Assembly (NCBI GenBank): GCA_018402205.1
Contig: JAGYIX010000003.1
Span: 1 to 64,000 of the forward strand
Source: Flavobacteriaceae bacterium
GTDB taxonomy: Bacteria > Bacteroidota > Bacteroidia > Flavobacteriales > Flavobacteriaceae
Length of the DNA: 64,000 nt
Direction: 5' to 3'
Shown: piece after piece, positions 48,360 to 58,536 of the stretch
Layout: every line of letters begins with the position of its first letter
How positions within the stretch are numbered: position 1 is the first letter of the stretch
Notes under the pieces: generated by a model
Database searches by the model: none
Told to the model about the DNA's origin: nothing
What the model saw: the letters and a program-made list of their open reading frames with translations, nothing else
Made by a program: the position numbers and the translations under genes

Positions 48360-49145
48360 TTAGTCTCTGTTTAAAACTTTGAATTCTTCATAACACAAGT
48401 TGAGTGCATCGAGAATCTGCAGGTCATTGGCCGACTGCACAAAACCTTCTGAATAGTTACACTGGTTTAGCAATTTTTCCATGTCGTCACGATTTATTTG
48501 CAGAAGTGCCGTAAGGGTTTCTCGGTCAAATTTAGTTGCCAGCAACGAGCGTATATTTTCATCTTGTTTAATGGATGGGAGTTTTTGAAGTTGAAGACCT
48601 TTCTTTTTAAAAAGAGAGCCGATAGATTCGATAGGATTCATCAAACTTCCCAATAATTTTCGTGCGCCACTTGATCTGCTGTTTCGAGCTTCATAACTTC
48701 TGTTTAGCCCAGAAATACTATATTGAAAAGCAGTGCTAATCGGCAGATACTTGATATCGATTTCTAAGTAACCTGTAAGTTGATAGGGTCTGACCACCAC
48801 CTCTTCTAACGCATAGGCTAATTCGGTCAAGGCTATTGAGGAATTCTCTAAGCGTATAAAGTCATTGCTAACTCTTATTTTTTCAGATTTAAATCCGAGA
48901 TAAGTAATATAAAGCGTGTCACCCACTTGAGCTGGAATGGTGAATGTACCTTCTCGGTCACTTATGGCTCCTACGATAGTGTTTAGGTTAATGACGTGAA
49001 CACTCTCTAGTGGAAGGCTATTAGAGGCACTGACAACCTTGGCCTGTATCTCTTGCGGAGGGCTAGATTCTTTTTGCTGCCAAGCAGTTAGTGCTAAGAG
49101 AGCAGCCAAAAAGCCGTAAAACGTGAGGTTTAAGCTCGACAACAA
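48360..49145 (-). CDS. Carboxypeptidase-like regulatory (CarboxypepD_reg-like) domain protein
   Basis: 'IQAKVVSASNSLPLESVHVINLNTIVGAISDREGTFTIPAQVGDTLYITYLGFKSEK'. Confidence 0.88.
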   Translation of the reverse strand: MLSSLNLTFYGFLAALLALTAWQQKESSPPQEIQAKVVSASNSLPLESVHVINLNTIVGAISDREGTFTIPAQVGDTLYITYLGFKSEKIRVSNDFIRLENSSIALTELAYALEEVVVRPYQLTGYLEIDIKYLPISTAFQYSISGLNRSYEARNSRSSGARKLLGSLMNPIESIGSLFKKKGLQLQKLPSIKQDENIRSLLATKFDRETLTALLQINRDDMEKLLNQCNYSEGFVQSANDLQILDALNLCYEEFKVLNRD

Positions 49146-49197
49146 TTTTATTTTTCAGAAAATTACGAAAGCTTACCAAGAATAAGCATCGAAAATG

Positions 49198-50907
49198 CTA
49201 GTAAAATCCTTTTCGTGGTCGATTTGATCTTGCTTTTTTACTGTTGCTAGTGAAATTTCTAGAGGTTTTAGTTCCGTGTCGGGGCTCTTTACTCTTTTTA
49301 TTCTTTGGACCATCTTCTGTGAGCTCAACATTGATTGTATGCGCCCCAAATTGCTTTCCGGGCAATAGGCTAAGCACTCGTTCGGATAGATCTGTACTCA
49401 CATTAAAGAATGAAAAATTCTTTAAAACATCCACTTTAAACACCTCTTCTTTATCTAATTGCAGATTTTCGCGCAATAAATCCTTTAATGAACGCCAATC
49501 CAATCCGTCTCTTTCTCCCAAATTGATAAAAAAGCGCACTTCATTTTGAGGTTTAAACGATTTGGGAGTATCGTCTGCCATTGAATTCAAACGACCACTA
49601 TTGCCCTCGTGATAATAGGTTTGCAGTCTATTAAAAACTTCACTGAACACTTTTTTAATCAGTTCTTCTTTAGTCAGTTTTTTTAACGATTTCTGAAGTT
49701 CAGGTAGATAGGTCTCTAGTTGCTCATGCACGCTCACTTCAAGTAATTTATCTGCGTGCTTCTGTAATTGATTTTCAATGATTTCTTCTACGCTCGGAAC
49801 GTTTCCTTCCTTGAAGGGCTGTTTTAGACGTTTTTGAAAGCCACTGATTTTTTGACGATCGCTAGAGGTAACTAGGCAATAAGAAAAACCGGTTTTACCT
49901 GCTCTACCCGTTCTTCCGCTTCGGTGCGTATAGGTTTCAGCATCGTCAGGCATCTGATAATGAATAACGTGGGTAATGTCATCTACATCTATTCCTCTTG
50001 CTGCTACATCGGTTGCAATTAATATCTGTAATTGTCGCTTTCTAAAGCCGGCCATGACTAAATCGCGTTGATTCTGACTTAGATCTCCGTGCAATGCTCC
50101 TGCGTTGTATCCGTCTTCTATAAGGCGTTCTGCAATTTTCTGCGTTTCAATTTTAGTGCGACAAAAAACCACCGCAAATAATTGGGGATCACTATCTACT
50201 AGGCGTTTAAGCACTGGATATCGCGTTCGCGAGGTTACCTGATAATAGAAGTGCGAGACCGTATTTGTTCCTTCATTTTTGGATCCGACCGTAATTTCTA
50301 CCGGTTTATTCATAAACTCCCGGGCTATTTCAGCGACCTCTTTAGGCATAGTCGCAGAAAATAACCACGTGCGTTTATGGCTTGGAGTGTGACTCAGAAT
50401 CTGCTTGATATCTTGATAAAACCCCATGTTGAGCATTTCATCTGCTTCATCTAAAATGCAGTAGCTTATGGCGTCAATAGAAAGCATTCTTCGGTCTATA
50501 AGATCAATGAGCCTCCCTGGGGTTGCTACCACAATGTGCGCACCCCTTTTGATTTGATCAGACTGCTCTCGAACACTGGCTCCTCCGTAAACAGCCACAA
50601 CAGAAACCTGACTCATATGCTGAGCATACTTTTTCAATTCTGAAGTAATCTGTAGGCACAGCTCGCGAGTAGGGGCTATGATTAGCCCTTGAACCTTACG
50701 TTGGCTAATATCAATTTTTTGAAGCAACGGAAAACCAAAAGCGGCCGTTTTTCCAGTTCCAGTCTGAGCGAGAGCGACCATATCGGTTTCGCTTTCGAGT
50801 AGTATGGGAATGGCTTTTTGTTGAATATCAGTGGGAGAAGTGAACCCCATCTGGTCGATTGCTTGGAGCAGATGAGGTGCTAGTCCAAGCGACGTAAATG
50901 ATTGCAT
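49198..50907 (-). CDS. DEAD/DEAH-box RNA helicase with DbpA-type RNA-binding C-terminus
   Basis: 'AQTGTGKTAAFG', 'LDEADEMLNMGF', 'SATMP', 'HRSGRTGRAG', DbpA RBD-like C-terminus. Confidence 0.95.
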   Translation of the reverse strand: MQSFTSLGLAPHLLQAIDQMGFTSPTDIQQKAIPILLESETDMVALAQTGTGKTAAFGFPLLQKIDISQRKVQGLIIAPTRELCLQITSELKKYAQHMSQVSVVAVYGGASVREQSDQIKRGAHIVVATPGRLIDLIDRRMLSIDAISYCILDEADEMLNMGFYQDIKQILSHTPSHKRTWLFSATMPKEVAEIAREFMNKPVEITVGSKNEGTNTVSHFYYQVTSRTRYPVLKRLVDSDPQLFAVVFCRTKIETQKIAERLIEDGYNAGALHGDLSQNQRDLVMAGFRKRQLQILIATDVAARGIDVDDITHVIHYQMPDDAETYTHRSGRTGRAGKTGFSYCLVTSSDRQKISGFQKRLKQPFKEGNVPSVEEIIENQLQKHADKLLEVSVHEQLETYLPELQKSLKKLTKEELIKKVFSEVFNRLQTYYHEGNSGRLNSMADDTPKSFKPQNEVRFFINLGERDGLDWRSLKDLLRENLQLDKEEVFKVDVLKNFSFFNVSTDLSERVLSLLPGKQFGAHTINVELTEDGPKNKKSKEPRHGTKTSRNFTSNSKKARSNRPRKGFY

Positions 50908-50952
50908 ATGTTGAATTTCGCGACAAAGGTAGCGTATTCTAGGCTTAGGATA

Positions 50953-51537
50953 CTATTTAAACGATTCGGCTAAAAACTTTATCAATTTTTGGGTGGCTCT
51001 AGCCCTATGACTAAATCGTGCCTTCACTGAGGAGTTAAGCTCTCCAAAGGTGCTAGAGTACCCTTCTGGAATAAAAATAGGGTCATAGCCAAATCCGCCA
51101 TTTCCTTTAGACTCAGTGGCTATTTGTCCGTGCACTTCTCCTTCGAAAAAATGATATTCATCAGGGCTAAGTACCAAACAGAAAATCGTTTTAAAATGGG
51201 CCTTGCGATTGCTTGCGCCGTGCAATTTATCGAGTACCAATTGGTTGTTTTGCCCGTGGTCTCTATTGCCGCTGTAATGAGCGGAGTGTACTCCAGGCTC
51301 GCCATTTAAATTATCGATAAACAGGCCGCTATCGTCTGAAAAACAGGGAATATGGAAGGTATTATATATTGTTTTTGCCTTTTGAAGCGCATTCTCTTCT
51401 AAGGTTTCACCAGTTTCGGGAATTTCTTTAGTATAACTTAGGTCGGCTAAAGTGAGTATCTCCAAATAAGTGTCTGTAAGTAAAATTAGCTCGGATACCT
51501 TTGACTTATTCTGGCTAGCAAACAGTATTTTTTTCAT
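50953..51537 (-). CDS. rdgB: RdgB/HAM1 family non-canonical purine NTP pyrophosphatase
   Basis: 'ILFASQNKSKVSEL', 'FSDDSGLFIDNLNGEPGVHSAHYSG', 'GNGGFGYDPIFIPEG'. Confidence 0.95.
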   Translation of the reverse strand: MKKILFASQNKSKVSELILLTDTYLEILTLADLSYTKEIPETGETLEENALQKAKTIYNTFHIPCFSDDSGLFIDNLNGEPGVHSAHYSGNRDHGQNNQLVLDKLHGASNRKAHFKTIFCLVLSPDEYHFFEGEVHGQIATESKGNGGFGYDPIFIPEGYSSTFGELNSSVKARFSHRARATQKLIKFLAESFK

Positions 51538-51603
51538 TTGAAATAGTTCATAAATGGTGGTTATCTCTTAAGATGGCAGATGTTTAAAGAGGCCAAAATA
51601 GGC

Positions 51604-51611
51604 TACATTTG
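51604..51611 (+). promoter_or_regulatory. Candidate Bacteroidota -7 box (TACATTTG) for the serB-serA fusion gene
   Basis: TAnnTTTG match 25 nt upstream of the GTG start proposed at 51636. Confidence 0.55.
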
Positions 51612-51635
51612 CGTTTAAATCATCAATTTTTATAC

Positions 51636-53519
51636 GTGTCAACCTCTTACGTTTTTGATTTTGACAGCACTATTACTCGAGTAGAGGCACTCGATATACT
51701 CGCTGAAATTGCGCTAGCAGATAATCCTGAAAGAGAACAAATAGTAGCTCAAATTCAAGAGATCACCAATTTAGGTATAGATGGGGAGATTTCTTTTACC
51801 GAGTCGCTAGAGCGGCGCATAAAATTACTGCGTGCTCATAGATCTCAACTTGAGCAACTCATAAAAGAGTTGAATGAAAAAATAAGCGATTCGTTTATGC
51901 GTAATCAGCAGTTTTTTGAAACGTATAAAGACCAAATTTATGTTGTTTCGTGTGGCTTTAAAGAGTTCATCGTACCCATTGTAAAGCGTTTTCACATTGA
52001 GCCCGACAGAGTTTTTGCGAACACCTTTGTTTATGATGACGATGGATATATTATCGGGTTTGACACCGAGAATGTACTTTCTTCTCACAATGGAAAAATC
52101 AGTTGTCTAAAAAATATGAACCTCTCAGGAGAAGTGCAAGTTATAGGCGATGGTTATTCTGATTATGTTATGAGAGAGGCCGGAATTGCTGATCGCTTTT
52201 TTGCGTATACCGAAAACGTTAAGCGCGAAAAAGCTATGCGAAATGCTGATTACATAACTGAAAACTTAGATGAATTTTTATTTATAAACGATTTGCCTAG
52301 AAACGTATCCTATCCGAAAAACCGAATAAAGATGTTGCTTTTGGAAAACATCCATCACGACGCGTTAACCCGCCTTGAAACTGACGGGTACTCGGTAGAG
52401 CTGGTAAGCACCAGTCTGAACGAACAAGAACTTATTGAACGCATAAAAGGAGTTCATGTTCTAGGAATTCGCTCGAAAACTAAAGTGACAAAATCGGTAG
52501 TTGAGGCGGCTGATAAGTTGCTCGTAGTTGCCGCTTTTTGTATTGGTACCACTCAGATTGATCTAGACGCCTGTAAGCGAAACGGAGTGGTGGTTTTTAA
52601 TGCTCCCTTTAGCAACACGCGTTCTGTTGTAGAGCTTGCTTTGGGTCAAATTATAATGCTCATGCGAAGTGTTTTTGAGCGATCTTCTGAAATGCATGCA
52701 GGTAACTGGAACAAAACTGCATCGGGCTCTAAAGAAGTTAGAGGTAAAACCCTTGGCATTATCGGATACGGTAATATTGGAAAACAATTATCGATTTTGG
52801 CTGAGGCCATGGGTATGCGTGTGTTTTATTATGATCTGCATGATTCTTTGGCGCTTGGAAATGCCCAAAAAGTAGATCAGCTTGATGAATTACTTAAACT
52901 TAGTGATGTAGTGTCGTTACATGTCGATGATAACCCTCAGAACAAACATCTCATCGGAGATCGTGAGTTGGCACTTATGAAAAGCGGAGCTTACTTGATT
53001 AATTTGTCGCGCGGATTTGTGGTGGATATTGAGGCTTTAGCTAATCGTCTTAGATCTGGACATATTGCGGGTGCAGCGGTTGATGTATTTCCACTAGAAC
53101 CTAAGGCTAATGGAACTTTTTCGACTCCTCTACAAGGTTTAGACAATGTAATTTTAACTCCTCATGTAGGGGGATCTACTATCGAAGCTCAGCGCGATAT
53201 AGCAGATTTTGTTCCTAAAAAGATATTGGGGTATATCAATTCTGGATCTACAGAAGATTCAGTAAACTTTCCGAACATCCGATTGCCCCAACAAAAAAAC
53301 AGACATCGGTTTTTGCATATTCACAAAAATGTACCGGGAGTTATGGCAGAGATTAATAAGGTGCTGGCTTCGTATCAGCTTAATCTTGTTGGGCAGTATT
53401 TATCTACAGATCCAGAGGTTGGTTATGTGATCTCTGATGTAGATAGCGCCTATAACCCCGAGGTGGTTTCAGCTCTAAGAGCTGTACCTAATACCCTTAA
53501 ATTCAGAGTATTGTATTAG
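51636..53519 (+). CDS. serA: SerB-like HAD phosphatase fused to D-3-phosphoglycerate dehydrogenase
   Basis: N-terminal HAD 'VFDFDSTITRVEALD' and 'IGDGYSDYVMREAG'; C-terminal PGDH 'LGIIGYGNIGKQLSILAEAMG', 'LINLSRGFVVDIEAL', ACT domain; GTG start proposed in place of TTG 51609. Confidence 0.92.
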   Translation: MSTSYVFDFDSTITRVEALDILAEIALADNPEREQIVAQIQEITNLGIDGEISFTESLERRIKLLRAHRSQLEQLIKELNEKISDSFMRNQQFFETYKDQIYVVSCGFKEFIVPIVKRFHIEPDRVFANTFVYDDDGYIIGFDTENVLSSHNGKISCLKNMNLSGEVQVIGDGYSDYVMREAGIADRFFAYTENVKREKAMRNADYITENLDEFLFINDLPRNVSYPKNRIKMLLLENIHHDALTRLETDGYSVELVSTSLNEQELIERIKGVHVLGIRSKTKVTKSVVEAADKLLVVAAFCIGTTQIDLDACKRNGVVVFNAPFSNTRSVVELALGQIIMLMRSVFERSSEMHAGNWNKTASGSKEVRGKTLGIIGYGNIGKQLSILAEAMGMRVFYYDLHDSLALGNAQKVDQLDELLKLSDVVSLHVDDNPQNKHLIGDRELALMKSGAYLINLSRGFVVDIEALANRLRSGHIAGAAVDVFPLEPKANGTFSTPLQGLDNVILTPHVGGSTIEAQRDIADFVPKKILGYINSGSTEDSVNFPNIRLPQQKNRHRFLHIHKNVPGVMAEINKVLASYQLNLVGQYLSTDPEVGYVISDVDSAYNPEVVSALRAVPNTLKFRVLY

Positions 53520-53525
53520 AGAAAA

Positions 53526-53999
53526 CTATTCGTGATGATAGGGCTCGTTATGTAGTATAGTAAATGCACGGTAAAGCTGCTCCAAAAAGATAGGGCGCAC
53601 CATTTGATGCGTAAAGGTCATTGCCGACAGAGAGAATTTGTGTGAACACATAGATCTAATATGGTCTGAAAATCCATAGGCTCCTCCTATTAAAAAACAT
53701 AGTTCAGAGATAGCTCTTTGTTGCATGTCGCCTATAAAGGACGAAAATTCAAGAGAGTTTTTTTGAAGACCCTTATCGTCAAGAAGAATTAAAACTGCTT
53801 TCGGATTTAAGTGTTTTTGAAGCTCTTTAGATTCATATTCTAGAATTTCTTTTACCGAAACCCCTTTGGTTTTAGTGATTGTTTTAACCGTTAATAGTTC
53901 AAACTTGCAGTAATGCTTCAATCTTTTTTCATATTCCCTGATAAGTGCACTAATTGCACCTAGATCAGACTTACCAACCACGATAAGGGTCACCTTCAT
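53526..53999 (-). CDS. rlmH: 23S rRNA pseudouridine(1915)-N3-methyltransferase
   Basis: 'CFLIGGAYGFSDHIRS', 'FSLSAMTFTHQMVRPIFLEQLYRAFTILHNEPYHHE'. Confidence 0.97.
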   Translation of the reverse strand: MKVTLIVVGKSDLGAISALIREYEKRLKHYCKFELLTVKTITKTKGVSVKEILEYESKELQKHLNPKAVLILLDDKGLQKNSLEFSSFIGDMQQRAISELCFLIGGAYGFSDHIRSMCSHKFSLSAMTFTHQMVRPIFLEQLYRAFTILHNEPYHHE

Positions 54000-54095
54000 T
54001 TTTAGTAATTTCGTTTAGTATTCAAAGGTAAGGTGAATGGCGTATGATTAATAGAAAGGGGTTTTAGTCTTAAAAGAATCAATGCTAAAGGGATT

Positions 54096-55031
54096 ATGAA
54101 ACAGTACGTTCTTCGCTTATTTTCAAAGATTCTCGGTGTACTTTCAAGCTGGTTACAAAAGATTAGTTTACCTGGTTATCCTGGATTCACCCTCTACGAC
54201 TTGGTATATCTTTATTGGTCTGGACTGATCAAAGGAGCACTGAATTCGCGAGCAAGCGCTATTGCCTTTAGTTTATTCACTGCCCTTTTTCCGCTTTTAA
54301 TCTTTTTGCTCACCTTAATGCCTCATCTTTTTGATTTGGTTCAGGCCAATGTTTCTTATGATTTGACGCTACTTCGTTTCTTAGAGGCCTTTTTGCCTCA
54401 AGGAACTGCAGATTATTTTACGCAAATCTTTACTGAGCTTAAAGATAAACGCACAGGCACCCTAATTTCATCCACTTTCGTACTCTCTATTTTTCTGGTG
54501 GCTAATGGGGTGAATAGTATTTTTAGTGAGTTTGCGCATTCGTATCATGTAGCTTTTACGCGTAATTTTTTTAAACAATACCTGTATTCGGTAGTTGTAG
54601 GCATTTCTTTAGCTTTAGGTATTAGCATGTGTACGTTAGGTTTTGTGTACTCAGAATGGTATTTGAATCAATTGGCAGTTTCAAGTGATTTTTTTACCGT
54701 GCGCTTGTTGCAGCGTTTCTTAGTGGTATTCATTATTTTTTTAACTACAGCCTCGCTATATTTTTTTGGTACAGCAAAGCGTTCGAGAACTTCCTTTTTT
54801 TCTTTGGGGCCTCTAATGACGACCCTGTTAATTATTATAACCTCTTATTTTTTTGGAATTTACGTGGATAAGTTTGCTAGTTATAATGAGCTTTATGGTG
54901 CATTAGGGGGGCTTCTAATCTTGATGTTTTACCTCTGGCTCAACTCCAATATTTTACTTTTAGGGTACGAGCTTAATGTGCTTCTTGCTCATTTAAAAAA
55001 TGGAGAACCTCCTTCACTAAGGCGACCCTAA
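54096..55031 (+). CDS. YihY/virulence factor BrkB family membrane protein
   Basis: 'RASAIAFSLFTALFPLLIFLLTLMP', 'YGALGGLLILMFYLWLNSNILLLGYELN'. Confidence 0.93.
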   Translation: MKQYVLRLFSKILGVLSSWLQKISLPGYPGFTLYDLVYLYWSGLIKGALNSRASAIAFSLFTALFPLLIFLLTLMPHLFDLVQANVSYDLTLLRFLEAFLPQGTADYFTQIFTELKDKRTGTLISSTFVLSIFLVANGVNSIFSEFAHSYHVAFTRNFFKQYLYSVVVGISLALGISMCTLGFVYSEWYLNQLAVSSDFFTVRLLQRFLVVFIIFLTTASLYFFGTAKRSRTSFFSLGPLMTTLLIIITSYFFGIYVDKFASYNELYGALGGLLILMFYLWLNSNILLLGYELNVLLAHLKNGEPPSLRRP

Positions 55032-55033
55032 AT

Positions 55034-57316
55034 ATGTTTATAGAAGTGCTTCTTCCTTTAAGGCTTTCACGGCCATTTACCTATCGCATTTCTAATGATG
55101 GAATTTGTTTGCAGCGCGGACAAAGAGTAATTGTTCCTTTTGGCAAGCGAAAGCGCTATACAGGTATTGTTTGGAAAGTTTCTGCGGAGGCCCCAGCGTA
55201 TGAGACTAAAGAGATAGAAGGAGTTTTTGAGGATGAACCTCTGATTACTGAGGTTCAATTAAAATTTTGGGAATGGTTAGCAAAACACTATATGTCTTAT
55301 TTGGGCGAAGTTATGCGCACAGCCATGGTATCTGGTTTACTTATTGAAGACGCTAATACAGAGGCTAATTCTGCAGAGTCACCAAGCGAAAAGATGTTTA
55401 AAAGGGCCCAGCCAAAAACAGAAGTTTGGGTAGAGCTCATAGATCAAAAATTGGCAGAACAATGTATTAAAGAGGCGAAGGCTGCTAAACAGGTTCAGGT
55501 ATTGCAATGTTTCTTTCAGCTATCTAGTCACTTAGAGCCTGTAGCCTGGATACGGCTTCATCAGCTTTCTAAGGCGACAACTTCTGTCAGAAGAGCACTG
55601 GTTCAAAAAGGGATTATTGGCCTTGTAGAGCGGCCTATTGAAAGGCTGAAGGCTATCGCCTCCGAGGGGAGACCTTTCGAACTCACCCTGGCGCAGCAGA
55701 ACGCACTTCAATCTATCGAGAATGCTTTTGATCAACAAAAACCAGTAATTTTTAAAGGGGTTACAGGTTCAGGCAAAACGGAGGTGTATATGAAGCTTAT
55801 AGAAAGGGCCTTAAGCTCCTCTGGGCAGGTTCTTTTTTTGCTTCCAGAAATTGCGCTTACAGAAGCCCTTACACTTCGAATAAATGCGCGATTTCCTGAA
55901 AAGGTATTGGCCTATAATTCAGGCCTAAATAAAGCGCAACGCGTTGAAGCTTGGTATAAGGTGCTTAAGCAAGATTCAAGTGTACAGATTGTTGTAGGAT
56001 CGCGGTCGGCATTGTTTTTGCCTTTCACTAACCTTAAACTTATTGTCGTCGATGAAGAGCACGACACCTCGTTTAAACAGTCTGATCCGGCTCCGCGCTA
56101 TCATGCTAGAGATTCGGCTATTTATTTAGGGCAGCTCTGCAAGGCTTCAGTTATTCTTGGCTCAGCAACGCCTAGTGTTGAAAGTTATTTCAATGCATTA
56201 GCAGTTGTTGGCAGAGAGGCTAAATATGCATCAGCAACCTTAGAAGTGCGCTATGCAGAGGCGCTTGCAACTCAAATCGAACTGGTAGATCTAAGAGCAG
56301 AGTATAAGAGAAAGCGTATGGATGGATTTTTCTCCCAAACCTTGCTTTTACAACTCGATGAAACCCTTCAAAGAGGTGAACAGGCCTTATTTTTTCAGAA
56401 CCGCAGAGGATTCGCAACCTTAATTTCTTGCCAGAGCTGCGGAAGTGTTAAGCAATGTAGATCGTGCGATGTAGGGCTTACATACCATAAAAACGAGTCA
56501 GTTCTGCGCTGCCATTACTGTGGTTTTCAGGAGCCATTTTTGTCTAAGTGTGTAGACTGCGGAAGCAATGAATTGCACGAGCAAGGATTGGGAACAGAGC
56601 AAGTTGAATGGTATTTAAAAGAGCGCTTTCCTGACCGATCAGTGGTTCGTGTAGATAGCGACTCAGGTTCTTCGCTTTTAAAACGAAGAAAGGCACTCAA
56701 AGAATTTGAGGGGCAGAAACATCATATACTAGTTGGTACTCAAATGATCAGTAAGGGCATCGATTTTAAAAACATTGGTCTCATCGGAGTCGTTCAAGTA
56801 GATCAACTTTTGTACAGGGCTGATTACAGAGCCCAAGAGCAGGCGTATCAAATGCTCCTTCAAGTGGCCGGAAGGGGAGGCAGGCATTCTGACAAGCCGG
56901 CTAAAATGGTTTTACAAACCTACGACCCTGATAATCGCGTATTGAAGCAACTTATTGAAGGCAGAGATCACGACTTTTATTCCAATGAATTGGAAGAGCG
57001 AAAACAATTTTTCTATCCGCCTTATTCGCGCATGATTCGCATTCAATTTAGAGCTAAAAGTGAATCTGTTGTTTGGGAAGGAGCTTCGTGGTTTGCTAAG
57101 GCCTTAAAGCAAATTGAGGGTATAGAAGTTTTGGGAAATGACAGCCCGGTTATTTCAAAAATTCGCAATCAACATTACCAACAAATTCTTATTAAGTATC
57201 CCAAGCAGCTTTCAGTGCATCATCTAAAAGCAACTATTTTTAGAATTCAAAAATCATTCGAGGGTATTGGTCATTTTCAATCTATACGTCTAGCCTACCA
57301 CGTAGATCATATATAG
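55034..57316 (+). CDS. priA: Primosomal protein N' (replication restart helicase)
   Basis: 'GVTGSGKTEVYMKLI', 'VVDEEHDTSFKQSDPAPRYHARD', zinc-binding 'CQSCGSVKQCRSCDVGLTYHK'. Confidence 0.97.
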   Translation: MFIEVLLPLRLSRPFTYRISNDGICLQRGQRVIVPFGKRKRYTGIVWKVSAEAPAYETKEIEGVFEDEPLITEVQLKFWEWLAKHYMSYLGEVMRTAMVSGLLIEDANTEANSAESPSEKMFKRAQPKTEVWVELIDQKLAEQCIKEAKAAKQVQVLQCFFQLSSHLEPVAWIRLHQLSKATTSVRRALVQKGIIGLVERPIERLKAIASEGRPFELTLAQQNALQSIENAFDQQKPVIFKGVTGSGKTEVYMKLIERALSSSGQVLFLLPEIALTEALTLRINARFPEKVLAYNSGLNKAQRVEAWYKVLKQDSSVQIVVGSRSALFLPFTNLKLIVVDEEHDTSFKQSDPAPRYHARDSAIYLGQLCKASVILGSATPSVESYFNALAVVGREAKYASATLEVRYAEALATQIELVDLRAEYKRKRMDGFFSQTLLLQLDETLQRGEQALFFQNRRGFATLISCQSCGSVKQCRSCDVGLTYHKNESVLRCHYCGFQEPFLSKCVDCGSNELHEQGLGTEQVEWYLKERFPDRSVVRVDSDSGSSLLKRRKALKEFEGQKHHILVGTQMISKGIDFKNIGLIGVVQVDQLLYRADYRAQEQAYQMLLQVAGRGGRHSDKPAKMVLQTYDPDNRVLKQLIEGRDHDFYSNELEERKQFFYPPYSRMIRIQFRAKSESVVWEGASWFAKALKQIEGIEVLGNDSPVISKIRNQHYQQILIKYPKQLSVHHLKATIFRIQKSFEGIGHFQSIRLAYHVDHI

Positions 57317-57332
57317 ATTCTCGTTTTGACGC

Positions 57333-57363
57333 TTGTAATACACAAATGCTTTCCGTATTTTTG
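57333..57363 (+). promoter_or_regulatory. Bacteroidota-type promoter for rpsF-rpsR-rplI
   Basis: TTG (57333-57335), 20 nt, TATTTTTG (57356-57363). Confidence 0.68.
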
Positions 57364-57384
57364 CACTCTTTTTAAAACTAAAAT

Positions 57385-57720
57385 ATGAACCAATACGAAA
57401 CTGTTTTCATTTTGAATCCCGTTCTATCTGATGTTCAGGTAGAGGAAACAGCGAAGAAATTTCAAGATTTCTTGACAAGCCGTGGTGCTTCGATGGTAGC
57501 CAAAGAGAATTGGGGGCTTAAGAAATTAGCCTATCCAATTCAAAACAAGAAAAGTGGATTTTACCACTTATTAGAGTTTAACGCGCCCGCTGAGATTATT
57601 ACTGAATTCGAACTTGAATTTAGAAGAGACGAGCGTGTTATGCGCTACCTAACCGTGAAATTAGACAAGCATGCTATTTCATGGGCGGAAAGAAGAAGAC
57701 AAAAACTTAAAACGGCTTAA
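57385..57720 (+). CDS. rpsF: 30S ribosomal protein S6
   Basis: '[26 protein letters not shown]'. Confidence 0.97.
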   Translation: MNQYETVFILNPVLSDVQVEETAKKFQDFLTSRGASMVAKENWGLKKLAYPIQNKKSGFYHLLEFNAPAEIITEFELEFRRDERVMRYLTVKLDKHAISWAERRRQKLKTA

Positions 57721-57722
57721 TT

Positions 57723-58019
57723 ATGTCATCGATTGAACAACAAGCAAAAGGAAAAAAAGATGGTGAAATTCGCTATCTCACTCCCCTAAATATAGACACT
57801 CAAAAAGACAAAAAGTATTGTCGTTTTAAGAAGTCGGGTATAAAGTATATCGATTATAAAGACCCTGATTTCTTACTAAAATTAGTAAACGAGCAAGGAA
57901 AAATTCTTCCAAGAAGGCTAACAGGTACCTCGCTAAAGTATCAAAGAAAAGTTTCACAGGCTATTAAGAGATCAAGGCATCTTGCTCTTATGCCGTATGT
58001 GGGAGATATGTTAAAATAA
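57723..58019 (+). CDS. rpsR: 30S ribosomal protein S18
   Basis: '[61 protein letters not shown]'. Confidence 0.97.
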   Translation: MSSIEQQAKGKKDGEIRYLTPLNIDTQKDKKYCRFKKSGIKYIDYKDPDFLLKLVNEQGKILPRRLTGTSLKYQRKVSQAIKRSRHLALMPYVGDMLK

Positions 58020-58032
58020 TTACGACAAAGAC

Positions 58033-58485
58033 ATGGAAATTATTTTAAAAGAAGACGTTCAGAACCTAGGGTTTAAAGACGACATAATCGCAGTAAAAAA
58101 TGGGTACGGCCGTAATTTTCTTATTCCTCAAGGATTAGCCGTTTTAGCCACTCCTTCTGCTAGAAAAGTGCATGCGGAGAACTTAAAACAGCGCGCGCAC
58201 AAAGAAGCACAGCTAGTGAAAGAGGCCAAAACCCTTGCCGATAGACTTTCTGCTATTCAGTTAAAGTTACACGCGAAGGTAGGTTCAGGAGATAAGCTTT
58301 TCGGATCTATTTCAAATATTGATATTGCTGCAGCCTTAGAAAAGCAGAACGAAGCTATAGATAAAAAGTATATTATCGTTCAGGGTGGATCAGTAAAGCG
58401 CCTAGGGGCTTATACCGCTAAGGTTCGTTTGCACAGAGATGTAATTGCAGACCTCGCTTTCGAGGTGGTTCCTGAATCCAATTAA
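58033..58485 (+). CDS. rplI: 50S ribosomal protein L9
   Basis: 'MEIILKEDVQNLGFKDDIIAVKNGYGRNFLIPQGLA'. Confidence 0.97.
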   Translation: MEIILKEDVQNLGFKDDIIAVKNGYGRNFLIPQGLAVLATPSARKVHAENLKQRAHKEAQLVKEAKTLADRLSAIQLKLHAKVGSGDKLFGSISNIDIAAALEKQNEAIDKKYIIVQGGSVKRLGAYTAKVRLHRDVIADLAFEVVPESN

Positions 58486-58509
58486 GCCTAGAAGAGTAAT
58501 TAAATATGC

Positions 58510-58532
58510 AAGGGGCCTTATGGCCCCTTTTT
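58510..58532 (+). terminator. Rho-independent terminator after rplI
   Basis: AAGGGGCC-TTAT-GGCCCCTTTTT. Confidence 0.9.
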
Positions 58533-58536
58533 AGTT

